Shown here in pieces: positions 22,111-32,734 of a stretch of DNA of 64,000 bases; position 1 is the first letter of the stretch, and each line of letters starts with the position of its first letter. The position numbers and the translations under genes are program-made. The stretch lies in contig WHVA01000011.1 in NCBI GenBank assembly GCA_015179125.1, positions 1 through 64,000 on the forward strand, in the 5' to 3' direction. The notes beneath the pieces were generated by a model. It saw only the letters and a program-made list of their open reading frames with translations, searched no databases and had not been told where the DNA came from. The DNA comes from Gautieria morchelliformis (Eukaryota; Basidiomycota; Agaricomycetes; Gomphales; Gomphaceae).

Positions 22111-24842
22111 TCAAACACAACGCACTCCTAGGATTCCTAGGATGTGGATGTGTTTGCGTGGTGATAATGGTTTGGTCATGACGTCGGCAGGGTTTTCAAG
22201 GGTTTTAATGTAGCGTAGTCTGATGTTCCCTGCGGCTATTTGATCTTTGGTGTAGTGGTAATGCACGTCGATATGTTTGGTCCTTCCGCTGCCCGTTCCG
22301 TCCTTTGAGAATGCGATCGACGACTGGTTGTCGGTGAAGACGGGGATGGGGATAAAGTCGTGTCTGAAGTCCTTCCTGAGTCTAATCAACCAAATGCCCT
22401 CTGCTGTTGCGAACAAACTCGCCACCAACTCGGATTCCATGGTGGATCTGCTAACCAGACTCTGCTTCTTCGACACCCAGCATATGGGTGCGCCGTTGAA
22501 GGTGAAGAGCCATCCGGTAGTCGACTTACGATCATCCCTGTCGCCAGCGAAATCGGCATCTGCGAAGCCTGCGAGGTTATGGGCAAAGCCCATAGCCCCA
22601 TTGCCCTCCCTCATGTATGCTATGCCATACTCCCACATGCATAACAGGTAGCGGACGATTCGTTTTGCCACCTCCCAGTGAGTGGCGTCTGGTTTTGATG
22701 CATATTGCGTGCATTTGTTGACAGCGTAGGCGATGTCGGGTCTAGTCGATACGGTGCAATAGTTGAGACTGCCGATTATAGAGGCGTATGCGAGATCGAT
22801 GTTGTCGTTGGGGGAAGGGGAGGCTCATAACTCGATGTTATGGTCCATTGGGGAGCTCACAGTGCGTCCTGCGGTAATTTCTATTCGTTTGGCGATTGTG
22901 TTTATGAATGCTGGTTGTGAGATGTGAATGGTGCCGACGTCCCGGTTTCTGATGATTGGATCCCGAGTAGTTGTGTTGGGTCACCCAGGTCCTGGATATC
23001 AAAACTCCCCCTGATGTCGGCTACCATTTGCTCCATCGCTGCTGGTGAGTTCGATGCGAGGAGCCCGTCGTCGACGTACCATCCTGCGACCTCGATGCTT
23101 CCTCCGTCCCCGAATCTAAAGAAAACCGTTTTGTCCGCCTCTCCCGCTTTGAACCCAATCCTCTCCATCTCTCCCTTCAGCGTCCCGTGCCACACCCTAC
23201 CGGACTGTTTCAGTCCGTATATCCCCGTCTTCAGTCTGCATACCAAACCCTCCTCCCCTGGTTTCACGAACCCCTCCGGCTGCCTCATATACACCTCGTC
23301 CTCTAGCCTCCCATTTAGGTACGCCCCTTTTACGTCCACCTGTCGCAGTTCTAAGTTGTATTTGCTTGCCAGGGCGAGGATCATCCTGATAGATATGAGT
23401 CTGATCATGGGGGAGTATGTTTCTTGGTAGTCGATCCCGGAGATCTGTGAGTAGCCCTGCGCGACGAGTCGTGATTTAAACTTATCCACTTCTCCCTGAT
23501 TGTCCCTTTTCACCCTAAACGTCCATCTGCTTCCCACTATGTTGGCGTCCGCCGGCTTCTCTGTCAGCTCCCATGTGTGGTAACCCATCAGTGTGTTGTA
23601 TTCTTCCTCACATGCTTTTCTCCACTTCTCAGCGTTCACTGACTTCATCGCTTCTTTGTAGCTTCCCGGCTCGTCCTCCGCTAGTACCATGAACGCCCTC
23701 TCGGTTTCCTCGAGCTTTATCCTCCCTGATGCCAGCACCGCTACCTCTGTGAGCATCGCCGTGTGTCTCTTTCCCCTCCCGTATTCCGTGTTCGATGCGT
23801 CCATCCATGGACCCTTCGAGAATTCTTTAGGTGCCGTCTCCTCCTTTTCCTCTGTCTCTTCACTTCCTTTTGCCTCTTTATTGTGATTTTCTCCTCCTAT
23901 TTTAGGTTCGGCTTCTGCGTCGAAGCTCTCCGCGCGTGACTGCCACCTCCCCTCTTCCAATGCCACCTCTATCTCCTCCTCCTCATCGTCTGAGTCCTCG
24001 TCAAGTGTCGCTTCGATCAGTGGTGGTATTGTATCGTCGTCGTGGTGGTCGTTTTCGTCTGTGGGTTCGGGTCGTTGGACAAAGGTGGGTACTTTGCTGT
24101 CGACTACCCAGAGGGAAGGATTGTCGTCGTCGTCGATGGAATGGATTGTGGTGCGTTCGATTTGGTTCAGTTCGTCGAATATGACATCTCTTGCCTTCAT
24201 CAGTGTCTGTGTGCGAGGTATCCACACCTTGTATGCCTTCGAGTCGTTGAAATACCCTATGAAGATCCCCTCCACCGACTTGAACTCACCCTTTCTCCTG
24301 GTGGCCTTGGGTAGCATGGCCCAGCATTTTGACCCGTATATGCGCAGCCAGTCGAGTCTGGGCCTTGTTCCCCAGAGTGCTTCATATGGGGACATGTCGA
24401 GTCTGTGGTGTAGTAGGCGGTTTTTGACGAAATTTACAGTGTGTGTGCTTGAAACCCAGAATCGACTAGTTAATCCTGTGTCATGTTGCAGCGTCAGCAC
24501 TCCTTCCTGGAGCGTCCTGTTGTATCGTTCTGCTACGCCATTATGTTCAGGGGTGTGAGGCGTAGTAGTTTCGTGGATAATGCCGAGTTCGTTGCACAGA
24601 CCGGTGAATTCCCTTCCCATGTATTCCCCTCTGTTATCTGTTCTGATCCTCTTCACATCCTCTCCTCTCTGCTTCTTCAGCCATGCGATGTAATTCTTGA
24701 AGGAATTTGTGACGGTAGCGCATTCTTTATTCTTCAGAAAATCGATGTTGATGTATCTTGTTGTGTGATCGATCGAGGTGATGAAATATCTGTAGCCTCC
24801 TACTGACGTCTCGAACGGACCACATATGTCTGATGATGTCAC
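22111..24842 (-). pseudogene. Element 3 integrase core, reverse transcriptase and RNase H
   Basis: The integrase core runs SSDICGPFETSVGGY, FITSIDHTTRYINIDFL, RTDNRGEYMG and PEHNGVAERYNRTL. A long acidic linker follows. RT shows NIVGSRWTFRVKRD, VDVKGAYLNG, YGLKQSGRVW and the active site WYVDDGLLAS. A frameshift near 22960 and an in-frame TGA near 22829 precede LNYCTVSTRPDIAYAV and the RNase H blocks FADADFAGD, STMESELVA and FTDNQSS. The frame ends RCV just before the polypurine tract. RT and RNase H copy the element RNA into DNA and integrase inserts it. Few changes separate this copy from an open frame. Confidence 0.85.
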
Positions 24843-26583
24843 GTCTCCCGTGCTCTTTGGGAGTTCCTCGACGCGCTTGAAGGAAGACCGAGTCTGTTTC
24901 CCAAAGGACAGTTAGCACACGGGGTCGTTATCTGGCTTGTGTCTAGCTCCGGGATTCCTACGCCGGTCTTCTTTTTCTGCATTTTCTCAATCGTTGAAAC
25001 TGCGGTGTGGGCCAATCTGTGGTGCCACAGGTTGAGTTCGTTTGGTTGGTTCGAGTAAGCCGCTGTTTCTTTTCCTGTCTTCGTCGATGGCTGAGCCATG
25101 TAGGTGAAGAGGTTGTTGATCTTCGTTCCTCTGGGTATGGCTGTGCCATCCATTAGGAGAGAGGTATCTGTTTTGCTGAAGATCACATCGACGTTAGCTG
25201 AGGTTACTCGCCCTACGGATAGGAGATTTGCGTTCAGTTTTGGGACATAGATGACGTCTGTGAGGGTGAGGGTGAGTGGTGGGATTTTTGTGTGTGCGTC
25301 ACTTTGGATTGTGATCTGGATTGTGCCCTTCTGATCGGCCTTGAATGTATTGCCGCTGGATGTCTTGATTGATATTGTGGCCGTCGGGTGAAGTTCTTCG
25401 AATAATCCGACGTTTCCGCATCAGTGACTAGATGCTCCCGAGTCTATGAGCCACATATGTATGTCATCCCCTACCACTGATAATGCTGACGTGTCTGTGG
25501 ATAAGATGATATTACTAGTCTTTTCTTCGATCTGTGCCATCATGACGATGTCATTTCTCGGTATGTTGGCAAACCTGGCCGAATTGGTGTTCCCCGGTTG
25601 CTGATGCTGGGGGGGTGGGGCCGGCCTGCCCTGCCCATCCTGTTCATTTCTGCCGGCTACTCCTCCGTGAGTATTCTCCCCTTTTCTCCATGATCCTTGG
25701 GATGTGAGTCCGCCGCCTGGTGCGTAACACCTGGCTGTGGAGTGGTTGGGTTTGCCGCAATTGTTGCAATAGAAGTTTGTCCCTCCGTAAGTTGGTTGTT
25801 GTGCGGGTCTGTTTTGGTAAGGGGGGACGTAGTTGCTGATGGTTCTTTGGGCAGGGTTGTTGGGCTGTTGTCTCGGTGTTCTGGACTGTGCTATGAAGGC
25901 CGTGGCGGCCTGCGTGGATACTTCAACGGCTCCGAGGTCGGCTTCATGGGCTTCCAGCCTCTCTTCGATCTCGTCTGGGTCTGTTGCTATCATGCGTATG
26001 GTTTGCGCTATGGACCTCCAAGACTCTGGCATGTTTCTGAGGATGGTAGCCGCGTGAGTAGAATCAGCTATGTTTTCACCCATCTTTGAGAGCTGATTTC
26101 TGTATTCCTTCATCACCGTAATGTACGCCGACACCGACTGTCCCTCGGTCATGTGGTAGTTCTCATATCTGGTCCTGACTATGCTGATTTTGCTCGGGTC
26201 GGTGGACTCGAACTTTCTAGTCAGGACTTTCCACGCTTCTTCGCACTTGTCGGTGGTGTCGATCGCCGTTTGGAGTTCTGGTGATATGCAAAGTAGGATT
26301 TGGCTGTAAGCGACGTTGTTTTTGTCGTCCCATTCGTCTTGACGCTGTGTTAGGGTCACGCTGTCGATCGTGTTGGCACTGGTGATGGCGATCTGTTGGA
26401 TAGCAGTGGTGGGATAGGGTTCTGTACCGGTGATAATTTTGTATAGTCCTCTATCCCTGGCCGTTGCTAACAATTCCCTCTTCCAGGACATCCAATTGTC
26501 CTTTCCCAACTTCGGCTTTATGTCTCGGAACTTGTGGATGTCGTGCTTCGGTGTTACGTGAGTCGGTACCGTTGCTTGAGCCA
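24839..26583 (-). pseudogene. Element 3 gag, protease and integrase zinc region
   Basis: Gag begins MAQATVPTHVTPKHD at 26583. It has a capsid-like helical region with FRDIKPKLGKDNWMSWKREL and a zinc knuckle CNNCGKPNHSTARC. The protease active site is WLIDSGASSH. An in-frame TGA (25421-25423) follows at once, and the same frame continues CGNVGLFEELHPT, LSVGRVTSANVDVIF, WHHRLAHTA and CANCPLGN. A one-base loss in an A run near 24898 then shifts the frame into the integrase core. TGA could have arisen from CGA by CpG transition, which fits the mutation pattern in the LTRs. Confidence 0.85.
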
Positions 26584-26618
26584 TGGTAAAAGTCAGTGAG
26601 ACTTTTAATCTAATAAGA

Positions 26619-27318
26619 TGTTTGGATATAAATGTTTTGGGTTCGGTAGAAATATAATTCAAGTTTCAAGTGAAACCGAATAGAGCTGTGTTCAAGAGTC
26701 AAGTGACTGAGAGTGTATGAGAAGTATATGCTTGTTGATAGAGTCATCGCAGATGTAACTGCACTTCAAGATGAGAGAATCTTTTGGAAAACAGTGAGTA
26801 CGATTGACTGGTGTTCTAGTATACATGCGACAGCTATTTAACCCCTGTGTGTGGTGTGCTAGGTCGAAAGGGATGTTACTGGCGCCGGTAGGTGGATGTG
26901 CGAGACATGTGCTACGGGGATTGGAGTGCCGGTTGTTGTTACGCATGTGTATTCTACCTATCGAATGGGAATGGAGACATGGGAATGGAATATCAGAAAT
27001 GTGTGATGTGTGGGGGAGGATAAATGGGAAAAGGAAAGGTCCATGCGTAGTGGCTCAGCCACCGTGCCACTCCGTGGATCACTCATTCTCGGGCTGCTCT
27101 TGGGCTCAGGGATGGATCCGTGGGCATCGATATCTGATGGTGTGACGTGGGCTATGTGGACGTGCATGTGTGGGCTTGGGTAGACATGTGTGGACTGGTG
27201 GATTATCAGGTAAGGATCGTAAGAGTGTGCGCGCGGCGCTAACAGGAGGACGGTGGACTGTTGTGAAGATGCAGACAAAAAGGAGGGGGGATTGTGTGAA
27301 TATGTGATATTTGTGACA
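26619..27318 (-). repeat. Element 3 5' LTR
   Basis: 700 bp pair of 21406-22103. Transcription of the element should start within it and run leftward. Confidence 0.88.
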
Positions 27319-27344
27319 ATTAACGCCTAAAAACCAATCTTGAC
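27319..27344 (+). repeat. Fragment of LTR X end
   Basis: Twenty-six bases from attaacgcc to cttgaca match the right end of solo LTR X (32374-32399). They abut the element 3 5' LTR directly. The left part of LTR X is not found at 21405, so the locus has been rearranged. Confidence 0.7.
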
Positions 27345-28921
27345 AGACGCCCCTGGGCCTGCTGCACGCTTGCGCACACCCCCACGCATGCACATGCAAG
27401 GTACGGCAGCGCTTCAGTGCATGGCCAATGCCAGGCTCACCCATGAGCATGACGCTCCACCACCTCCTGCTGCAGCGAGCCTTGCGGTGCATGCGCTGCT
27501 GAAGCAGCCCTCTGCTCCCATCGCTGGCATGCAGAGGAGCATACCCTACGCATGTGCCAGCGGGGCCCATGCACACCGGATGGTCCTTCCATGCTACACA
27601 TGTGTGCTTGCTCTGAGGGGCTCCTACGATGCCCCATAGCCGACGCAGTCGATGCAGCCAATGCATACCCTAGGCATGTGCAAGCTTTGCACAGCTCCGG
27701 TGGCTCCACACACTCCATGCCTTGTGAACACCGTGCCCATCATGGATGTTGCTTGTGCTGGAACCTACGCAGGCTTGATCCCATTCGTCTGTGCACCCCG
27801 CTAGGGCGTTTTGTCCCGTGCAGAGGCGCACCGGTGTTCCCGCTGCAGATGCATGCCCTGCACTTCGTTTCGGCTAAGCTCCCCCCTCCCACGTTGCGCA
27901 GCCGCTCAATGTATATGACCCTCGCATGTGGATATGCCATGTCGCCACCTGCACAGGCCAGGATGAGCTGCGTGACTCACACACATCATGACGGCACAGA
28001 CACCCATCTGGCATGCCATGCACGCGATGTAGACATGCTCGCACCCCCGAGACATGAGGTACAGGCTGCAACCCCCGGTGTCGCCAAGCCCTCTCTTCGA
28101 GATGCAGCGCTCGTGTGGCGGCCCCACAGGACATGCATCAGGACCATGCATCTGGGAGAGGAGGTGAAGGTGACGAGGCATACACCACGCCGGTCGCCCT
28201 GCTCCATGGACATGCTGCCCATACCCATTCGTGCACGTGCATGCACATGTGTCGCAATGCCATACACCCCCATGCGACGCTACTCCATGGGTGCAGTTTA
28301 GGCATTTGCAGCGAAGTCCCACACCCTCGCCACCTACAGCACAGCAGTGTGCATGCATCGTGACGATGCAGAGGCCGACGCTAGTGAGCTGTCGATAAGC
28401 CTGTGGGGCCTTCAGGAGCTGGCATGCAGAGGTGCAATGGAGGCCTCAGGCACGGCGAGTGCATCTACCTGGCTGAGCACTTACTGTGTCTGTTTCACGG
28501 CTGCGACTCGCTCCTCCAAACACGCGAAGTCCCACACATCCCAGAGTGCCTTGCGACGCTTCTGTGCACATCCAGCACTGCCACCCTTATGCCCGCTGGA
28601 GATCCCCCCATGGCCCGCACCACCCATGTGCTCTGCACCCAGTTCATGTGTGCTCCGCAGGCCTCTTGCCTCACCGTGTCTGCTGCATGCCACCATCATG
28701 CGCCTCGCTGCCCCATTCAGCACCCGCTGCTGCCTGTGGCATCCTGCCATGTGCCCACTTGTAGCTGCGCACCTCCCTCATGTTCCACTTCCTGTCTGTG
28801 CTCCTCGTACCTCCACTAGCCCCTCAATCACACTGCGCCATGCCATTTGGATTGGTGGTTGGGCCAAGTGCTGACTTGCCTGGAACCTTATGCGTCGGGA
28901 CGTCACATTCTAGAGGGGGGG
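27345..28921. other. CATGCA-rich noncoding interior of element 4
   Basis: A GC-rich stretch dense in CATGCA, TGCATG and CACATG words, with long overlapping open frames on several strands. The frames are rich in Cys, His, Met, Ala and Arg and show no domain, so they look like consequences of composition rather than genes. It lies between element 3 and the right-hand polypurine tract, as expected for the noncoding body of a large non-autonomous retrotransposon (LARD-like). Confidence 0.5.
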
Positions 28922-28924
28922 TGA

Positions 28925-29239
28925 TGTCAGGGGACCACCCGTTCTTCCCCTTATTTCCCTTCCTTGCATCTCTTCCTCACATCTCTTTCATTGCATCCTT
29001 CCTGTATTCCTCCTTCTTTTGTGCATCACCACCAGTGGTGTGACTTACTTATGTCATTGTGTAGCAGCTATATAGTTTGTCACTGAGGTAAGGAGATCCT
29101 CACTCTGTTCTCTTTGGATCTCCTCTACCTCAGGTGCGCCATCCATGTATTTACTTGCTCACTGACTTATATACTTTGGATCTCCTCTACCTCAGGTGCC
29201 ACTCTAGGGAGTAGAGCACCAGGTAGAGTCGCCCTTACA
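28925..29239 (+). repeat. Element 4 right LTR with internal tandem duplication
   Basis: 315 bp against 240 bp on the left. The extra length is a repeated block: TTTGGATCTCCTCTACCTC plus AGGTGC occurs twice, about 60 bp apart, and a shorter duplication of cttcctcacatctc-type sequence lies near 28965. Confidence 0.82.
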
Positions 29240-30967
29240 CTGACCCCACTATCGCTACAGGCATCCAACTGCCTACTGCAATTGAGCAAACCACTGAAGT
29301 CCTTGAGGGGGAGGGATCAGCTGACTGGATGATGTTAGCTGAAGATGCTGAAGAATACGCACTAGTGGCTCAAACCAGTGAAACTGAGGCTCTCAAACCT
29401 CGCTCCCTGGCTGAAGCAAAATGACGCCCCGACTGGCATCTGTGGGAAAAGGCAATACAAGACGAGTTAGCACTTCTCCGCGACGCTGGAACCTGGGAAC
29501 TCACCGAAGCGCCAACTAATGCTAACATCATGGGTTCCAAATGGGTATTCCAGGCGAAGAAAGATGCAGCTGGAAACGTAGTAAGATATAAAGCTCGTCT
29601 CATCGTGCAAGGGTTTTCACAAGTACCTGGAGTGGATTATTTTGATACCTTCGCCCCAGTTGCCAAGCTTGCGTCAATCCAAACCATGCTCACGCTAGCT
29701 GCAGCAAAGGACATGGAGCTACATCAAATTGACATCAAGGGTGCATATTTAAATGGAGAACTTACTGAAAACGAGACAATCTACATGTCCCAGCCTCCAG
29801 GATATCACGCACCGAACTCCTCTGGAAAGGTCTGCAGCTTGCGGAAAACACCCTATGGACTGAAACAGTCAGGGTGGCGCTGGTACCAGAAACTTGTAGA
29901 AATAATGCTCACCAAACTCATGTTCTCCCATTGTGACATAGATCAGGCTGTGTTCTATTGACACACGAACTCGGCCACTATAATCGTCCTGGTCCATGTG
30001 GACGACTGCACGATAGCCGCGAAAATGCCAGCCCTTGTAAACCAGTTCAAAAAGGGAATTTTGAACCATGTTGAAATTACCAACCTTGGCGAACTGCATT
30101 GGCTGTTAGGTATAGAAGTCAAGCGCGATAGAGAACGACGCACCATACACCTCTCCCAACGTGCATACATTGACTCCATTATCCGCTGCTACAATCTCAA
30201 CGATCTTAAGCTGGCATCCACACCAATGCAGCATGGCCTGCTTCTCTCAATGTCACCAACGCCGAAAACCACGGCTGAATGGGCACAAATGCATGACGTA
30301 CCCTACAGAGAAGCCGTTGGCTCACTGATGTATGCAGCACTCGGTACTCGCCCTGACATCGCCTTTGCCGTCCAGTCCATATCGTGCCATTCCACAAAGT
30401 TCAGTCCTGCACACTGGAACGCCGTAAAGCGAATATTTCAGTACTTAAAAGGAATGAAAGAATTTTGGTTGACTTACGGGTATACAAAGACCGAGCTCAC
30501 AGGATACGCCGATGCCGATGGTAGCATGGCCCAAGACAGGCATGCTATATCTGGGTATGCGTTTATTATTCACGGGGGAGCGGTTTCCTGGAGTGCAAAA
30601 TGTCAGCAGATCATCTCGTTATCAATGACAGAAAGTGAATACTTGGCCGCCGCTCATGCTGCAAAAGAAGTAAAATGGCTTCGATCCCTGATCCAACAAC
30701 TCTTTAACATGGAAATGGCACCTACTACATTGTTTTCTGACAACCAATCAGCGATCGCTCTGGCAAAAGATCACCAATACCACGCACGTACCAAACATAT
30801 CGATATCCGTTTTCACTTCATCCGTTAGATCGTCAAACAAGGTGCCCTGTGCCTGGTGTACTGCCCTACAGATGACATGGTAGCCGATGCACTCACCAAG
30901 GCATTACCATCTACCAAGGTGAAACACTTCGCGGTTGAACTTGGGCTGTCGACGGTTTGAGGGGGAG
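29240..30967 (+). pseudogene. Element 2 reverse transcriptase and RNase H
   Basis: Continuation of the element 2 polyprotein after the element 4 insertion. The linker TDPTIATGIQLPTAIEQT leads to RT: NIMGSKWVFQAKKDA, GVDYFDTFAPVAK, HQIDIKGAYLNG, YGLKQSGW and the active site VHVDDCTIAAK. RNase H has YADADGSMAQDR, SMTESEYLAAAH and LFSDNQSAIA. It ends CPTDDMVADALTKAL. Stops occur at about 29422, 29959 and 30826, so it is inactive. The polypurine tract gagggggag (30959-30967) is immediately followed by the 3' LTR. Confidence 0.85.
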
Positions 30968-31127
30968 TGTTGGAGCTGCGGGTACTGCAGGCATGTGACC
31001 GTGAGCATAATGCAAACACGTGACAGCCGCTCATTGTACTTGCTCGCCGGGTATATGCGGGTGGAACACCCATTGTTGTTATTGTTCTTTCCATTCTTTT
31101 GTTGTCCTATTTAATTTAGAACAATGG
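30968..31127 (+). repeat. Element 2 3' LTR, left part
   Basis: Starts TGTTGGAGCTGCGG and ends at AATGG (31123-31127), the left target copy of solo LTR X. It matches 13365-13523. Confidence 0.85.
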
Positions 31128-32399
31128 TGTCATGACGCGTCTATTTCTCATATTCAGGTGCTCTGTCTTACCATTTGTCACTCCATCTCCGTGTTCGTTC
31201 CGATCGCCATTGTCATGTTCGGCAACCAATTCTCGCTGTTCGCAACAATGACCATGGTTATGCCGTCAACAAGCGATCAACGTCTTCGGACTAACTTAGC
31301 AGTCATTGTTGGGCCTATCACCTCCTCTGCTCGGCCCTCTTCGATGGTGTTCTGACAATCGGATTGCCATGACCTATGTATTTCCTGCACCTTGTTACCC
31401 CCATTCCCTCGTTCGCTACTCCTCCTCCGTGTTCGCTCGGCTTCGCCCCTCCCTTCGGCCACGCCTCCTCTATGTTCTCTCCATTCACCCTTTACCGCAT
31501 TTCGCCGAACCGCTATTCGCTGCTCGCACATTTTGCCAACAAGGCACGCCATCAAATACGATCGATACCATTTACCCGGCATGATGACTCATCACTAACC
31601 CCATCATCTTCTTAAATCCAACCCCTTTGGGTTTTCGTATGGCCAAAGTATGTTCGCGGAGCGTTCCTTCCGTAGGTCATGTGGGATTGACCCAGTGGAC
31701 GAAGAGTCCGTGCAGGGTGACATGTATGCGGGTCCCAAGACATGGTTTCATACATAAGTACCTTCGCCACCTTTACTCTCCGTCGTTTCATGTTCGCACC
31801 CCTCCCTCACTCTATTGTATGTTTATTCCATCTCCTTAGTATCATGACTGCGCACCCCTATCTAACCCTGACTCGTGACGGCCTCTTTCCTATTCGCTGA
31901 TACCGTACAAGCATCCGATATAAGTAGTTTACATTCGCATGTATATTCCCCAGTTCAATTATCATACGTCGTCCATCTTGTGCAAACTTGACCTCGCTGT
32001 GATCATCGTCTTGAGCCTCCCCTTGAAGATTTCTATCTTCAACCAGCCAAGGACTTAGGCATCACTGGTGAGTTTTCATATTTCATCTTTGTTACCTTAG
32101 CCTTCAAACTACTTTCTGTGCTGTTGGCGAAGGGCTCCGAAGGAGCACCTTCGCCAGCGAAGGGACCGTCGAAACTTAGACAGCCCTTCCGCGATATCTT
32201 GCACGTTACGTCGTCAAGTGCTGCGAGCTATTTCGTTACGACTGTAGATAGGGCGAGCCCCGTTCAGGCAACCCCCTTGTTTCGTGAACATTCATCGGTT
32301 CACTTATTCGCCGAAAGGCATACTTATTCGCACAAGTTATTCAGGCATTCGTTGTGTTCACTAATACACGATATTAACGCCTAAAAACCAATCTTGACA
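31128..32399. mobile_element. Solo LTR X
   Basis: A 1.27-kb insertion, TGTCATGACGCG to CTTGACA, within the 3' LTR of element 2. Its target duplication is AATGG on the left and AATGA (32400-32404) on the right; the intact 5' LTR has a single AATGG here, so one base has changed since insertion. It has no coding domain. A CT-rich promoter-like block lies near 31390-31500. Confidence 0.8.
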
Positions 32400-32635
32400 A
32401 ATGATCTCTTAAAGTATAAGTAGAACACCATTAGATCGCTCTCCTCAGTCGTTTGGCTACGCTCTCGCGTTCAAACACTGAGGTGAGACACAATACTTAG
32501 TATCTATTTTCTCTTAACTCACCTGTATACCATAGATTGTTATTGCAGGTAAATATACTCAGTCATTTGGCTATGCTCTCGCGTTCAAACACTGAGATTG
32601 TTATTGCAGATTTATATAGATCTTATAATCTTACA
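32400..32635 (+). repeat. Element 2 3' LTR, right part with internal duplication
   Basis: Resumes the LTR after LTR X. The block from ctcagtcgtttggctacgct to caaacactgag is repeated in tandem (32445-32482 and 32560-32597), separated by gtgagacac ... attgcagg, which is absent from the 5' LTR. The end is ataatcttaca, followed by GCATT (32636-32640). Confidence 0.8.
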
Positions 32636-32734
32636 GCATTCACTTGTGCAACCCTTTGATAACCTAAGTCTAGGACTTTCTCATTGGCCTAACGCCCGGC
32701 ACGCCTCGAGTTGATTCAATACCATTATCATACA
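32636..32734 (+). repeat. Element 1 3' LTR, right part
   Basis: Sequence after the second GCATT should continue the LTR interrupted at 13364. A plausible end is CATACA at 32734. No second copy exists in the window to test it. Confidence 0.45.

Larger units (their letters stand above)
21406..27318 (-). mobile_element. Ty1/copia element 3, nearly complete
   Basis: LTRs of about 700 bp at 21406-22103 (3' LTR) and 26619-27318 (5' LTR) flank a minus-strand gag-pol. In element orientation they start TGTCACAAATATC. The polypurine tract TTTGAGGAGGAG lies immediately before the 3' LTR, and gag starts about 35 bp inside the 5' LTR. The LTRs are about 97% identical by eye. Gag, protease, integrase, RT and RNase H are all present with only about four lesions, so it is the youngest full element in the window. 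The 5 bp flanking each end differ (taaga and attaa), so a target duplication is not evident. Confidence 0.88.
17166..29239 (+). mobile_element. Element 4: LTR-flanked composite with cargo
   Basis: LTRs beginning TGTCAG and ending CCCTTACA lie at 17166-17405 and 28925-29239, flanked by the exact duplication CTGAC (17161-17165 and 29240-29244). A purine tract (TAGAGGGGGGGTGA) precedes the right LTR, as expected for a 3' LTR on the plus strand. The 11.5-kb interior shows no gag or pol of its own. It holds a FunK1 kinase fragment, a complete Tc1-type transposase gene, an ORF with an Ala-Pro repeat, copia element 3 and a CATGCA-rich stretch. This is consistent with a large non-autonomous retrotransposon that acquired host sequence and was later invaded. 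Alternatively, recombination may have joined two LTRs around foreign DNA. Confidence 0.7.
13365..32635 (+). mobile_element. Ty1/copia element 2, full length but interrupted by later insertions
   Basis: The 5' LTR (13365-about 13634) and the 3' LTR (30968-31127 plus 32400-32635) share TGTTGGAGCTGCGG at the start and a common end near tagatcttataat. The exact 5-bp duplication GCATT flanks the whole at 13360-13364 and 32636-32640. Gag-protease (13681-15139), integrase (15874-17165) and RT-RNase H (29240-30967) are collinear pieces of one polyprotein. Three later insertions split it: 15140-15873, 17166-29239 and 31128-32399. A purine tract gagggggag sits directly before the 3' LTR. Confidence 0.85.

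Noticed and set aside
23936-24558. Several plus-strand frames inside element 3
   Set aside because: They are shadows of the acidic linker and integrase on the minus strand.
25421-25423. TGA right after the protease motif of element 3 as programmed readthrough
   Set aside because: Some retroelements use recoding here, but this copy has other lesions and the TGA fits a CGA-to-TGA CpG transition; no recoding signal was seen.
21399-27325. Target duplication for element 3
   Set aside because: The flanking 5-mers (taaga or tgtaa on the left, attaa on the right) do not match under any border choice I tried.
27552-28301. Long plus-strand open frame of 249 codons
   Set aside because: It overlaps other long frames on both strands in a CATGCA-rich region and has a Cys/His/Met/Arg-rich composition with no domain; best explained by base composition.
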